In this document: one piece after another, positions 32,732 to 45,300 of the stretch
Numbering within the stretch: position 1 is the stretch's first letter
Layout: every line of letters begins with the position of its first letter
Assembly (NCBI GenBank): GCA_002118135.1
Contig: BDIU01000058.1
Span: forward strand, 186,001-250,000
Length of the DNA stretch: 64,000 bases
Source: Trebouxia sp. TZW2008
Lineage: Eukaryota; Chlorophyta; Trebouxiophyceae; Trebouxiales; Trebouxiaceae
Reading direction: 5' to 3'
Program-made: the position numbers and the translations under genes
Notes under the pieces: generated by a model
Told to the model about the DNA's origin: nothing
Database searches by the model: none
The model's input: only the letters and a program-made list of their open reading frames with translations

Positions 32732-35700
32732 TCATGCAGACTTTTGCTTCTGGCCACCTTGAAGTAGAAAAGACACCAAACCAGCAAACGGCACAAATCT
32801 TTGAGCCTTTGAAGCACTCTTGTCCATCAGCAGTGCCTGCCAACAAGCATAGAACACAGCATCCAGAACAAACGCAAAGAACACCCTGTTTGTGAGACTC
32901 TGTTCCACAAAGAAATGCCATCGGTCTGCTAATCCACCATACTCTGGCCTGACCCCTAGTGCCCACACTATTGATCCAAGTCCAATGATTGCGCCTGTGA
33001 TGCCTATCAAAGGTGCATAGTCCGGTAACTTGGCATCGTTCGGATCTGCGTCTGCTGTCGTGCCTCTGCTACCTGGTAGCTGCTCTCTCAGCGCTAGGTA
33101 TGGCACAAAGAAGATGTTGGTCAGAAACTGCAGCACACAGAAAGTGAGTGAAACCACCTGCAAGAGTGTGCAAGATGCAATGCGATAGATGCAGGCAAGC
33201 TATGGCACCAAAACAGCAAGTAACACACTACAACAATGCAATGACTGACTGGCTTCACAGGGTGCACTCTATTGTTTAAAGGCCGGCAATTGCATGGAGT
33301 ACAAAATTGTCACCAACAGTGTGCTGAGCAACTGAAGGCAGAAAATGCAAGAGAAGGTTCATGTGAACAATGTAGCATTACTGCAGCATGCAACACTGCA
33401 AAATTGCTGCAGCATCTGTCTGTCATCAGATTGCACTGTAGGTGTGCACCTTGTTATGAAGGCCATACCTGAGTTCCAAGATAGATGCCAAACTTGTTCT
33501 TGACCTTGACACCCTTTTTGTCTGCTAGCATAAGGGGCCAAAGCATCAAGCTCCAGACATTGACCAAGTTGAACAGCGCCTCATTGACAGGGTGTTCCTG
33601 CAACGCCGAACAGTTCTTGGCACCAACCAATTGCAGCGCTTCTTTTCTGCTAGCATGAGAGACCAGAGCGTCAGACTCCACACATTCACCAGATTGAATA
33701 GCGCCTCATGCACAGGGTGTTCCTGCAAAGTAAAATGCACGGGAAAGGATAAGGGGCCAAAGCATCAAGTTACACACAATCACCAAATTGAATAGCGTCT
33801 CATTCACAGGGTGTTCCTGCAAAGCAAATCACTTTTGTGACAAGATCTTTTGCAGTTCCTCTTGTCTGCCAGCATCAGAGGCCAAAGCATTAGGCTCCAC
33901 ACATTCACTAAGTTGACCAAGGCTTCACTGACGGGATGCTCCTGCAGCGCACGTTTGTCTTGACCCAAAAGATCTGAGGCATTCATTCAGCTCACACTTC
34001 AGCCAACAAGGGTGAGTTACTGATCAAATCAGCTGAGTTAGCGTAGACGCAACCCAATGGCAAAGGTGGTATGCATGAGCTGGACTGTGGACTACACATA
34101 CTTTTGACGTTCAGGATGGGTAAAACAGGGTAGGAGCGCCGCACTGAAAACCTGCTGACCGCTGAACCTCTTGATGTACATCAGCACAGATTGACGGCAG
34201 GCTTACCGCAACACTCTCAATGAAGTGTATGCCCAGCCAATTCAGGATCTGGTTCACGTAGAAGAAGTTGATGCTGCAATTCCAGGTCTCCACCAAAGTG
34301 TGCCACTCCACTGCATAAGCGGGCTTCCCGGGTAGGGAGCTGCCAAACAGCACAAACGCCACATACCCTGCAGCGCGATAGCATTCATGAGCATCATCAA
34401 GTGCTGACATGACACTCGTGCAAAGAACCTGCTGTCTGACTGTTGGAGATGAAACAGTTGCTATGTAAAGTGTCGGCTGAAGTGTGCCGCTTCACTCCAT
34501 AAGCTGGGTTGCCAGGTAACAAGCTGCCAAACAGCACAAACGCCACATACCCTGCAGCGCATTAGCACCCATGAGCAGCCTTGAGTGCCGGCAAAAAGGC
34601 TGTCTACAGATTCTGTCTGAATGTAGCAGATGCAACAGCTGCAGTGCCAGGTCTCAACCAAAGTGTGCCACTCCACTGCATAAGCGGGCTTGCCAGGTAA
34701 AGGGCTGCTGAAAAGCACAAATAACTCATGTCCTGCAGCACATGATTGTTCATAATTGTTCTGACGCACAGACAGACCTGCCCTCTTGACATGGCAACAG
34801 CAGGAGCAGTATCATATGACAGGCTCAAAAGGCTGCACAAAGGATGATCAGCACGCTAGATTAGCAACGGTGGGAGCTTTTTTCTGAGGCCATGACAGCA
34901 TGTAAAAGCATATCATGCGTGTTGCAAATGCACATTTTTGCGCTGCTGCAGAACCCCTCTAGGAGTGTATGTGGACAGTGCTGTCCCTGGTTGTCAATGT
35001 ATGGGTGCTCACCGATGTAAAAGGCCCATGCCGCTATTGCTGCACGTGGCACTTTGAAGTTGGCTGGATTTGCTTTGGGTCCTAGCTTGCGCACCAGTGG
35101 AGTCAGTGCTTTGATTGCCTAAATGCACAGCATCAACAAAGTAAACACAGTACCCTGGCAATATGCCAGGCAGCACATTGACCATGTCATATGTCTTTCA
35201 AGAGGGTCTTTCGAATGTTAAATGGTAATATGTTATATGGTTGTATGGTGTAGTTTTTTGCATCTTCAGTTCATAGCTCGCAGCCCCAGCGGCGTGTCAA
35301 TGCTTGAATAGCCTATACGTACATACGAGTTTCACAATTGCAGCAGCATGTCAGTGCCCTGATTGCATGCATGCAGGGCAGCTTTCAAGTGGGTGTCCTC
35401 CGCGATGACATACATTGCATACAATACTGTGCAGAGCACATTAGAGCAGATTGGTGACACAACAACACACACCACAAGCCCAGCATGACAACTGCCCAAA
35501 CAATGTCAACTTGAATGCTGGAAATGCCTGGTCTTAAGGTGACAGCTTTGCAGTCTTTTCTGCAGTCACATCACAGATCACAGGCTGGCACAGAAGACAG
35601 GCTGCTCACATAGATTGCTGAGTCACCAGGCTTGACCGTAGGTTCTGGGATGTCTCTGGCTGAGGTGATTTTGCCTTCATCATTCACCTCATAAAAGCTG

Positions 35701-36325
35701 AGTCCTTTAGAGTATGGGAACTCATGCCCATTCAACTCCAAATGCCTGCAGTTGCAAAACACCTTACGCATAGCCAAGCAGCCATGTAGACGAAATCCCA
35801 TGACAACCTTGCTTTTTGACTTCTGATACTATGTATTTATGTGTTGCTGCAGTATGGCATCACATGTGGATAGAAGGCCTAGTACATGCACAAAGAAGTG
35901 TGCGATGCTGTCCTGACTTTGTTGCAACAAGCTGAGGCAGCCAAGGATGACAATGCTCACCATTTCACACCTGTGTTGTTGGGATCCCCGCCTGAAATGC
36001 CATCTATCACAAACTGCAGATCTTTGTCAATTGTGGAGGAAAACTTGGCAAAGAACGCTCGGATATCCTCCTTGCCAGTGAAGGGATCAGCATATATCAT
36101 GTCATGGTACTTGCAATTGTCAGCAAACAATTCCATGATGCCGTCTACGTCGCCTTTGTTGTATCTGGTGTAGAAGTCCAACACAACATCCTTTGCAGCC
36201 GGTTTTGGAGCAACGGCTGTTGCTGAGACTTGCTTCTGCAGTAGGAATTTGACTGAGTTTTCGGAGGAATCTCTGAGCCATTAGCAGCTGATGCTGCAGC
36301 TTACATCTGGTTTTGATGCTGCCAT
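32732..36325 (-). CDS. SnoaL-like (NTF2-fold) domain fused to a multi-pass membrane domain, 7 exons, 407 aa
   Basis: Exons: 36305-36325, 35961-36235, 35610-35745, 35013-35118, 34207-34367, 33469-33597, 32732-33127; the sum of 1224 nt is in frame with matching phases. Residues about 25-145 resemble SnoaL-like/NTF2-fold proteins: VVLDFYTRYNKGDVDGIMEL, then YADPFTGKEDIRAFFAKF and ELNGHEFPYSKGLSFYEV. The C-terminal half is membrane-embedded, with hydrophobic stretches AAIAAWAFYIGYVAFVLFG, LFNLVNVWSLMLWPLMLA, FLTNIFFVPYLAL, APLIGITGAIIGLGSIVWAL and VFFAFVLDAVFYACWQAL. Plants have proteins of this layout, mostly uncharacterised and predicted plastidial; catalytic activity is not established. The N-terminus (MAASKPD, then an Ala/Lys-rich stretch) is short for a transit peptide, so an upstream exon is possible. 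Introns upstream of exons 5 and 6 contain exon copies. Confidence 0.8.
33640..33955 (-). repeat. Three upstream copies of exon 6 of the SnoaL-membrane gene
   Basis: Copies at about 33640-33725, 33750-33815 and 33850-33945 encode EHPV(H/N/S)EAL.NLVNVWSL.L. They start with the same tgcag|gaacaccctg acceptor as the intact exon (33469-33597). All stop resembling the exon after LMLADK, before KFGIYLGTQ. Confidence 0.75.
34475..34745 (-). repeat. Two upstream copies of exon 5 of the SnoaL-membrane gene
   Basis: Copies at about 34475-34560 and 34640-34745 repeat the segment encoding the region from GYVAFVLFG to PGKPAYAVEWHTLVETW, with cctgcag-type acceptors. The intact exon starts at 34367. Stops and frameshifts mark both copies as non-functional. 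Confidence 0.75.
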
Positions 36326-37200
36326 CACACGTCTTGAGTGATGAGGTGCAAGCTTGTTTCGCCAGAATGGGGATGCTGCCAAGCTTCTGATTGGTGCCGG
36401 TTGTGAATGGAGGCCGCCTGCACCGGATACGTCATGTGCTTCACCCAAAGTGACAGCATGTATACTTTAGAATTGCATGCCAACCTTGCAGATTTAGCTT
36501 TGATACACTTCTGGGCGCAAGTAGCCTCAAAGCTGGTGATGCGCACAATTTGCAAGATGTCAACATTCGTATTTCCACTGGTGGTCAAGCTGCTGCGGTG
36601 CAATATACAGCAGATTAAAGCTGCCACTTCAGGTGATCAAGGTCAGACTTGTTTGCACGCGCTTTCAGGTTACGATAAGCCAGCGTTTCAAATGTCGCTT
36701 CGGATCTGCTGACTGGCGCAACAATGGCGCTGGTGATGCCAGTCAAACGTCGCGACAGCTTGGGCCACAAGCTTTTAGTGAGCGTTAAACCTGGCACATA
36801 CGCTGTGAATCCAGCTTTCTGGCTAGCTTTGTAGGCTAGGTAGGAAGGAGAACTCTATTACTCCTTGTGCGTACACACACTATTTATCCCTTAATGATGT
36901 AGTGTGGGCAATGGCTCCCAGTGTATTGTCTCCAAATTTTACCAGACTATGACCGAAGTAGTATAACAGGGCTGGCAAGCTAATGTTGTTGACCAGGGGC
37001 AATTTTGACCAACTCCAGCTTTTACAGGGAGACACTACAAAAGATGACAGTAAGTTCAGGTGCACATGAAGCACCTAACTGTACGTTATGAGTTGGGCTA
37101 TGGCATGCCCAGCAAAACCATGTCCATAGCCTTTGCAAAACGCCAGATCTTGTGTCTCGACTCAAATGGATGAAACTAGGTTGGCCTACAAGGCAACCCA
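36326..37200. other. Unassigned region upstream of the SnoaL-membrane gene
   Basis: A minus-strand frame at about 36615-36790 (SEATFETLAYRNLKARANKS) has coding-like composition but no in-frame ATG or clear splice sites. No other candidate seen. It probably contains the promoter of the SnoaL-membrane gene. Confidence 0.25.
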
Positions 37201-37214
37201 GGCTGCAGTTGTAC

Positions 37215-38020
37215 CTTTCTCATCAAAGTCGCTCCAGATGTCAAAGTCATCCTTTGTAAAACACAAAGACGAACGCAGCTTGTGTCGCTGCATTGCTGCA
37301 GAGTGTGCTGCATGCGCTGCAAGAGTTTGCCGAAAAGGATGACAACCAGATGGCATAAGCAAGTCAGTGTCATCATATTCACCAAAGGTATGTTGCTGGA
37401 GGTGCATGTTGTGCCTGCAAAGCCGAAAAATGTCAGTGGGCTAGAACATGATGCAAACTTATTTGCACACATGCATGATTGAATGCTTACTTTGCAGTAT
37501 CGCTCCTGCCATACTCAGCCAACTGCTTCACCATGAGACTGTCGACCAAAACCCTGAACCTGAAGGTCCCCGAGCTTGGCAAATACATCACAGCTATCTC
37601 ATGAGCATGGTACGCCTGCATTCCAGCATGGCCTGTGAGGACAAGCTGTTGAGGTTCTCGCAAGCAGCTTTGCAGAATGTCTCAAGATAAACCTTCTCAA
37701 AAGGCTCTGCCCAAAGCAAACCATTGCGCTCATCCCAGACATCAGTGATACCCAAAACACAATTCCCCCACTGTAGACAGGGCCAGAACCGAGTTGGTGA
37801 GTTGAGTACGGAAGTGAACCGAGCCTCTTGAGCCTCCTGCGAAATCAACCACGCCTTGCAGCTTACTTTTTCTGGACGAGGCCTTGGGCAAGATATGCGT
37901 TGCTTCAACAATGCTGCTGTCTGACAAGAGCTTGGACACCATACACTGCATTGCAAATGGTGGCAAACGGCGAGTGTGTAGGGGGACAGGCAGGCCCGGC
38001 GGCGGTCCAAAAAGTCTCAA
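37215..38020 (-). CDS. Fragments of an unrecognised gene
   Basis: One good exon candidate is 37215-37414, flanked by an acceptor (tttgcag|gca) and donor (AAAG|GTACAA). It encodes TFGEYDDTDLLMPSGCHPF and later CFTKDDFDIWSDFDEKG. Further upstream, about 37594-37850 encodes VWDERNGLLWAEPFEKVYLE, and an overlapping frame at 37742-38020 encodes KLLSDSSIVEATHILPKASS. I could not link these in one frame and recognise no domain. It may be a small divergently placed gene or a decayed one. Confidence 0.3.
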
Positions 38021-39379
38021 ATTGAAGTAGTATTAGAGCAATCTGGACTTGAAATCATGTGCTTTCAGCTTGGCCTCATGATTGCTAAGACTAGGAGCTG
38101 ACTGAAAGGGTTGGAAGCCAATGCTATAGCAGGAAAGATGGCCATCATTTGTTCAGTATTAGCCAAAACCCTGCTCAGCCTATCATCTTCATCAACTGCA
38201 TGTATGAACACAAGACGATGTCACACAGGTGCAGTGTAAATCTCAATGCTGAGACATTAGAAGGCAGTCATGACCAGCAGCGTTCTTATGTGATAAAAAA
38301 TTTGGTATGCTGCCAAATCCAATCTGTTGCATCAGGGAGACTTGCTGTCACTCCCATGTTGTGGGTTGAGCCATTCTGGCAAGATTTGTTTGCAATGTGC
38401 GTTGTAGGCAAAAAGCAACATACACTCTGCCAGAGTTTGCATATGTAACACCCTGCTGCCTCACCAGTTGAACAGCACATGGCAACGAGATGCCCTGACA
38501 GGAGTGAGCGCTGGCCTAGCAATTATGCTTGAGCACGCTTGAAGCTGCAAGCGTATTGAGCGGACGGACCTGCACAGTCAGCTGAGGTGTAGTAATATAT
38601 CCCAGCAGGCAGGTCCTGCTCATCCTCAGCGACGTCCAAGCCGCCAGGTCTGCCATGCTCATCAGCGTGTTGCAAACTGCCAGCCTTGCATTTAGCCTTG
38701 AGGCTGCATGCCTTCAGTATGGCGAGTGCAGACCGGCAAGCGGGCCAAGCACCCAGCTGATCTGACCCCGAGCTTACAAAGACGACAGTGTGCTTGCAAG
38801 GGTCGCCAGCCATACGTGCTCAGCCTGCACCTATGGAAGATAAGTGTGTCGTGGGCGGGTTTTCCACGGCGCACGGCTGCCAACAGAGGACACCAGGCCC
38901 GTATGTAACAGACTCAGTCTGTTACCTACGCTTTGTGGTGCGCATATACGCATCTACGGATACGTGATATCACCTGTAGAAGGCTAATTTCCTCTGTATC
39001 TACGCCCAAAACGCTGGTATACGGAATCCGTAGACGCTCAGGGCCGTGCGCGCTTCAAAATCAATTGCAGCCTTGTTATGGCCGATTAGCGAGCGCAGCG
39101 AGTTGAACGAAACGCCAGCACCAGCACGTCTCGCACGTGCTGAACCTCTGCAGGAAACTGCCATAATCTTTCTCGGTAGCGCAAGTGCACAGCTTGCTCA
39201 CGTCGACACAGTTCCTGGCAACAGCTGCGATCTGCAATCGAACTCTGCCGCACCCAGAGCAACCGACTGAGCGTGAGTATCTTCTCGCAGCGAGTTCAGT
39301 CTGAGGTGGAGTTTGAATCCGCACGAGCCTTGTTCGAGCAGAGTAAACGCCTGAAGCTTGTCTGCTGCACGTCGCTTGC
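38021..39379. other. Intergenic region upstream of the PLP-enzyme gene
   Basis: No gene recognised. The part next to the start (about 38880-39370) is richer in CpG and short palindromic stretches than the surroundings and probably includes the promoter of the gene at 39380. Confidence 0.3.
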
Positions 39380-42300
39380 ATGGACTCAAGCCTGATCACC
39401 CGCCAACAAAGCGCAGCTGGCAGTGTTCGATCCGGCTCCCTTGGCTTGAAGTCCACTCCCCGAGGCAGTAGGTCCGTGCACACCCGCGCCACTAGGAAGC
39501 CTTCGCGGGTTCAAACCCAGATCGTCAGTGCATCGAAGTCTGAGAGATGGCACATCGAGACTGAAGCCGTGCATGTCGGCGATCACGAGCACATCGCAGG
39601 AGCAGCAATCACACCTATCTTCCAATCTGCTACATACCTCTTCGATGGTGACACAGCAAAGGGCAAGGCAGAAGTGAAGTACGCAAGATGCAACAACACA
39701 CCAAATCACCACGTGAGCTCTCTCTGCAGCATCAGTTGCTGCCGTCTTCCTTCCCTTCTGTAGCATCCTGCAGGCTATCAATGTAGATTTAAAGCTGCTG
39801 CATACACCCTTTCATCATCTTTTGAATGCTTGCCAATAAAACTTTACGACACTGGCTGGCTAAAGCAGGTAAAATCTCTCTCTCTCTCGTAGCTGCGTAT
39901 GTCTTGTTTTGGAACATAGGCTTTGGCAGCAAAAGTTGCTGCTTTGGAGAACATCAAAGATGCCATGGTGACCTCAAGTGGCATGACAGCAATCAGCACC
40001 ACCATCCTGACACTCCTGAGAGCAGGAGACCACATGCTGGTCCAAACATCACTGTGGGGTATCTAGAAGTGTCAGGCAATGTCCAATTTAACTAGTGACA
40101 GCGATGAATTGCAGGCCCTGGCAGCAAAAGTGGCTGCATTGGAGAACACCGAAGATGCCATGGTGACCTCAAGCGGCATGACAGCAATCAGCACCACCAT
40201 CCTGACACTCCTGAGAGCAGGAGACCACATGCTGGTCCAAACATCACTGTGGGGTATCTAGAAGTGTCAGGCAATGTCCAAGTTAACTAGTGACAGCGAT
40301 GAATTGCAGGCCCTGGCAGCAAAAGTGGCTGCATTGGAGAACACCGAAGATGCCATGGTGACCTCAAGCGGCATGACAGCAATCAGCACCACCATCCTGA
40401 CGCTGCTGAGAGCAGGAGACCACATGTTGGTCCAAACGTCACTGTATGGCGCAACAGAAGTGCTGTTCACTGATGACTTCCCAGAATGGGGAATCACATG
40501 CACCAGGGTTGACGCAGACAAGCCTGAGACTTGGGCTGCAGCAATGAAGCCGAATACAAAGGTGCACAGCGCAAAGTGTTGCTTTCTCGTGCTGCTCGTC
40601 ATGACTGTTCTTGTTGCATCTGTTGCATGTGAATGTGCAACTTTGCATGCAATGCATGTTGTGCATGATTTGTTACATGTCTTTCTGCACTTTCTATGAT
40701 ATTTCGTTTGGGTTTTGCCAAAGCTATACATGCATCTGGCAACATATTTGCTGCAGACAGCAGCTCACATGCGCAAATATTCCCAATGCTGTCACGATCA
40801 AGCTGTCTAAACAGCCCCGGTGACTTTAGTCAGCAAAGCAGTCTACAGCGTACTGCACTAGTTTGAGCTGTTCTCAGACTCTTTACTGAGCGCAGGTGTT
40901 CTTTGTTGAGAGCATCAGCAACCCATTGCTGGAGATGCCTGACTTCAATGCTGTTGTGGACTTTTGCAAGGAGCGTGGCCTCACCAGCGTCATTGACAAT
41001 ACCTTTGCTAGCCCAGCCATTTTCAGGTGGGCACATGCACATAGGCATGGTACTTCAAGTCAAGGGCATGTGTCCAACTGTCAGAAATGCAAAATTAGCG
41101 CCACAAATTAACTAGCTGAGCCATCTTCAGGTGGGCACTGACAACAATTGACAAAATCGAAAGTTGTGCTATGAGCAAAGCATAGACAGCATGAGTTTTG
41201 CAGTTGCCAACACCTTTGCAAGCCTAGCTGTCTTCATGTGAGCTCGTATAAACAGTTCCGATAGCTACTCATATAGATGTGTGGAGCATCGACCACTGAG
41301 ATTGACCAATCCTTGGCAAGCCCAGTGCGCTCAAGATGTGCAGTTGTAAACGATGGCCAAACCTGGAAGGCATGCTTGCATTCATGTCTGATTGCAACCT
41401 TGAACCAGGCAAATTTTTCACTCATGTTTGATTGCATACTTACGCTGCAGGCCAGCAGACCTGGGCTTTGATGTCGTGTGTGAAAGGGCTACAACATTCT
41501 GAAAGGCAATATGTCACTTGCCAGCATTCAAGACCAGGTTTTCGAGTTTAGGGAATCATTGAACCCATAAGTGTGCTGCAGGCCAGCAGACCTGGGCTTT
41601 GACGTGGTGTGTGAGAGCGCCACCAAGTACCTCAATGGACACTCAGACGTCATTGCTGGGAGTGTTGCTGGCAAGCGCGACTTCATGAAAAAGGTGTGTA
41701 CCCCAACAGCATTATCTCATGCTTTGCTAGATGCTGTTGAGCTTGCTTTCATTGCAATGAATGGGACCAGCAAAGAAAGCAGCACATCAACACAGCGTCC
41801 AAAGGAAGCTGCTTCACTGGCAAACGCCGTGGCAAATGCTGTCACTTGCTTCTATGCTTTGCAAGTCAGATGTCAAAGCAAGGTAGGCTTCATGAGCCAG
41901 GTATGCCATCAGTATGAGCTTGATTTCCCTATTTGTTTTGCCAGCACATATCTACTAAATTAAGCAGCTCAGCAAAAAGCTCAAACTACCATTCACTCAG
42001 CACTTTCTCAATGTGCTGGCTGCAGAGATATATGCTGCACAGCTGCACATCTAGCTTTGAACGCCCATCACCATCATACAGCCTAGCTGAAGAGCAATTT
42101 ACAAACCTGGAAACAGGCTGTACAAGCTATTGTAGGCCATATGTATGAGCCATATAAAATGCATCATACTGAGATTACTGTTGCTTGTCCCCTGCTGCCT
42201 ACAGAGGAACACTGAAGTCAGGTCATACGACAGCACTTGATGCTTGCATGATGTTTGCCTCACTTGGGAATCGAACTTTCACACAGTGCCTGCTGCACAA

Positions 42301-45300
42301 ATGTGCTCTGCAAGAACTGGAGCTAGTACTTGGCTGTAGTCATGCAGTCCAACACTAAGCTAGCCCACTTGCGGGGACACCCTAGACCCCTGTGCCTGCT
42401 TCCTGCTGCACCTTGACAGGCATCACACTTCACATTGTGCCCGTTGCAAAAGACAAAAACAGGAAGCTGGAGCTTGTCTTTGGGTCTGATGCTGCAGTTC
42501 AACCACTAGCTGGCCCCCTTGGGGGGTACCCTAGACCCTCATGCCTGCTGTAACTTGGGGGCATGCAGGATCACAAAGCGCCTACTGCAAAAGCATGAGA
42601 ACAAAAAGCTGGAACTAGAACTCGGATCTGATGCTGCAGTTCAACACCAAGCTAGCCCACTTGGGGGGTACCCTGGACCCCCATGCCTGCTTCCTGCTGC
42701 AAAGGGGACTGAAGACTTTGCCCCTGAGAGTGCGCCAGCAGTGTGCAAACGCCCTTGCCATTGCAGAGTTCCTACAAAATCAGCCCCAGGTATGCAGATT
42801 CTTGTGAGCCGGTGGTAATTGCTTTGCATGTGCTAAATTGTTTGACCTGCCTGGCCGGAGCATGCATACTTCCTGCAAGATCGTCTGCTGTCCTTGGAGA
42901 CTTTGCTGTCACAAGGGCAAGGTGGAACTTTGTGCCACTTTCAAAAATTGGCCATGGTGTTCCAAGTGGTGCGCCCAGCTCGGCCAGACCGTGTTTACTT
43001 CCCCAAAGTCCTCCTTCTGGCCCTCTTGCCATCCAGGCTTGCTGTGATACATCTGAAAACCCAGTGCAATACAGGATAGGCTGCTTTGCAGAAACTTTGT
43101 GCAATGCAATGTATACATCAGCCTGTTTTTCATTTGAGTTTGCTGTGACAGGCGTCCGAAGTGGTGTACCCTGCTCTGCCAGACCATGCCTACTTCCCCA
43201 ACAGTGCAGCAGCTGTTTGTTGACGTGAGCAACGATCATGTCATGCACTGATCTGTCTCTAGCTTCACTCAGCACTGTACTGTGACAGGTGTCTAACGTG
43301 GTGTACCCTGCCCTGCCAGACCATGCCTACTTCCCCAGAGTGCAGGAACTCTTTGGCGGCTATGGTGGTGGCGTTGTCAGTTTTGAATTGACTGGAGGTG
43401 CTGCAGCTGCTGACCTCATGTGCCAGGTATGCAATATTTGAATTGTCCAAAATCAAAGTTACAAAATGTTCCTGTCGTGCCCAATCTTGACTTCTGCAAC
43501 TCAAAGACAGAAACAGGAAACAGAAGAGTCTGCAAAGTTTGGCAGATATGAAGGGTGCGCTGTCATTTTCGAGCTGACTGGAGGTGCTGCAGCTGCTGAC
43601 CTCATGTGCCAGGTATGCAGCACGATGGTCTCAGCACAAGAAGATGCTGTGTTCTGATGTCGTTTTGCATGGATGCGTCTGATGAAGCGTGAATTTTCAA
43701 GCATGACAGTCTGACAACTCTGTGAAGTGCTGTCAGCGTTGGCTGCCACAACAACAGTTTGTCTGTTGTAATAGACAAAAGGATTGCCTCATCAATTTGC
43801 TCATGAAGCTCAATCTGTAGGCCTGACAGCAGCTCCCAGAGCTTTGTCATTGAAACTTATTTCATTTGCACATGGGGTCATGACTGAATTGTGCCCATGT
43901 TTGCAGAGTCTGAAGATCCCCTTGGTGGCAGTGAGCTTGGGAGGTGTGGAGTCCCTCATCACCCGTCCAGCTGCCACGACACATGCCATGATGACTGAGG
44001 CAGAAAGAAAGGTACATACTCTAATATTCAGCCCACTCATCTACCAGCCCCCGCTTCCCTGGCCCCCAGTCCCCCTCTGACAGCTACAGACTGAATGTCC
44101 TGTGCTTCAAACATTCTCTGGCATCTCAACCTTTGCTCGATGTCAATTAGCTGAGTGCCGCTGCTGTCCAGTGACTGCGCACTGAGAGCTTGTTTGCGCA
44201 TGACATGTGCTGCATTCAAAGACCAGCATGGAGTCCCTCATCACTCGTCCAGCTGCCACTACACATGCCATGATGACTGAGGCAGAAAGAAAGGTAATCA
44301 CTCATCAATGTCGTGGAACATCGCCAATTACCCATAAGCAGCTTTGCAGATGTAAGAGTGTGGCAAATGATGGTGTTGTGCATCTGGCACTGCAGCTGTC
44401 AGTCAGCAGTCGCCCTAAGCCGTATGATGTCTATGTACTCGATACCTCCACTGGAAAGAACTGTTTTGCTGCCTCTGACATGTTACAAACAAGGGTCGCG
44501 CCGCCTCTAGTACATTTGGGAATAATGCACATGTTGAAGACAAGTGTGAATCACATGTTGTTGCTGTTGCAGAGGCATGACGTTGGTGGTGTTTCTCAGG
44601 GATGAAACTCATTGTTCGACTTGCAGCAGGCTGAAGCCAAGACCTATGAGCTGCCTGTAGCATTTGCTTGGAGGCCTCAAGCACTTGATGACAATCTGAC
44701 TCAGTTGTTGCTGCTGCAAAAGTGTGGCGTTGCTGATGACTTGTTGAAATTAGCCCGTGGCAACAGCTGATCTGATACAAAATTTGGAGAATGTGTTTTC
44801 ATTGAACAAGAGCAGATGTCAAGGCATACCTGTACACAAAGCAGATGCTGAATGGCAGTCTAATGCAAAGTGCTGCTGCTGCAGAGGTTTGGTATTGCTG
44901 ATGGCTTGATTAGGCTAGCCTGTGGCATTGAGGCAACAGAGGCCATGACACTTTTCAACTGCTGAAGCATCTGCCACCCTGGGATCAACAGCTTGAGAAA
45001 TGACAAACGTGCAATTGCTGCTGTTGCAGAGATGTGGAATTGCTAATGGCTTAATCAGGCTAGCCTGTGGCATTGAGGCATCAGAAGACCTCATCCAAGA
45101 CCTTGAACAAGCATTGGCAACAATTGGTGGAAAGTCAAATGCAGCAGGCAGCAGCAATGGCACTAAGAAGGGAACACAGGCTGTGAAGAAGACTGGCCGT
45201 GCTAGAGCCACATCAAGTAATGCAACGTCAGCAAAGGGAGCATCAAGAAATGGTGCTTCAAGAAGTGCAGCTTCAGCAAATGGTGCATCAGCAAATGGAG

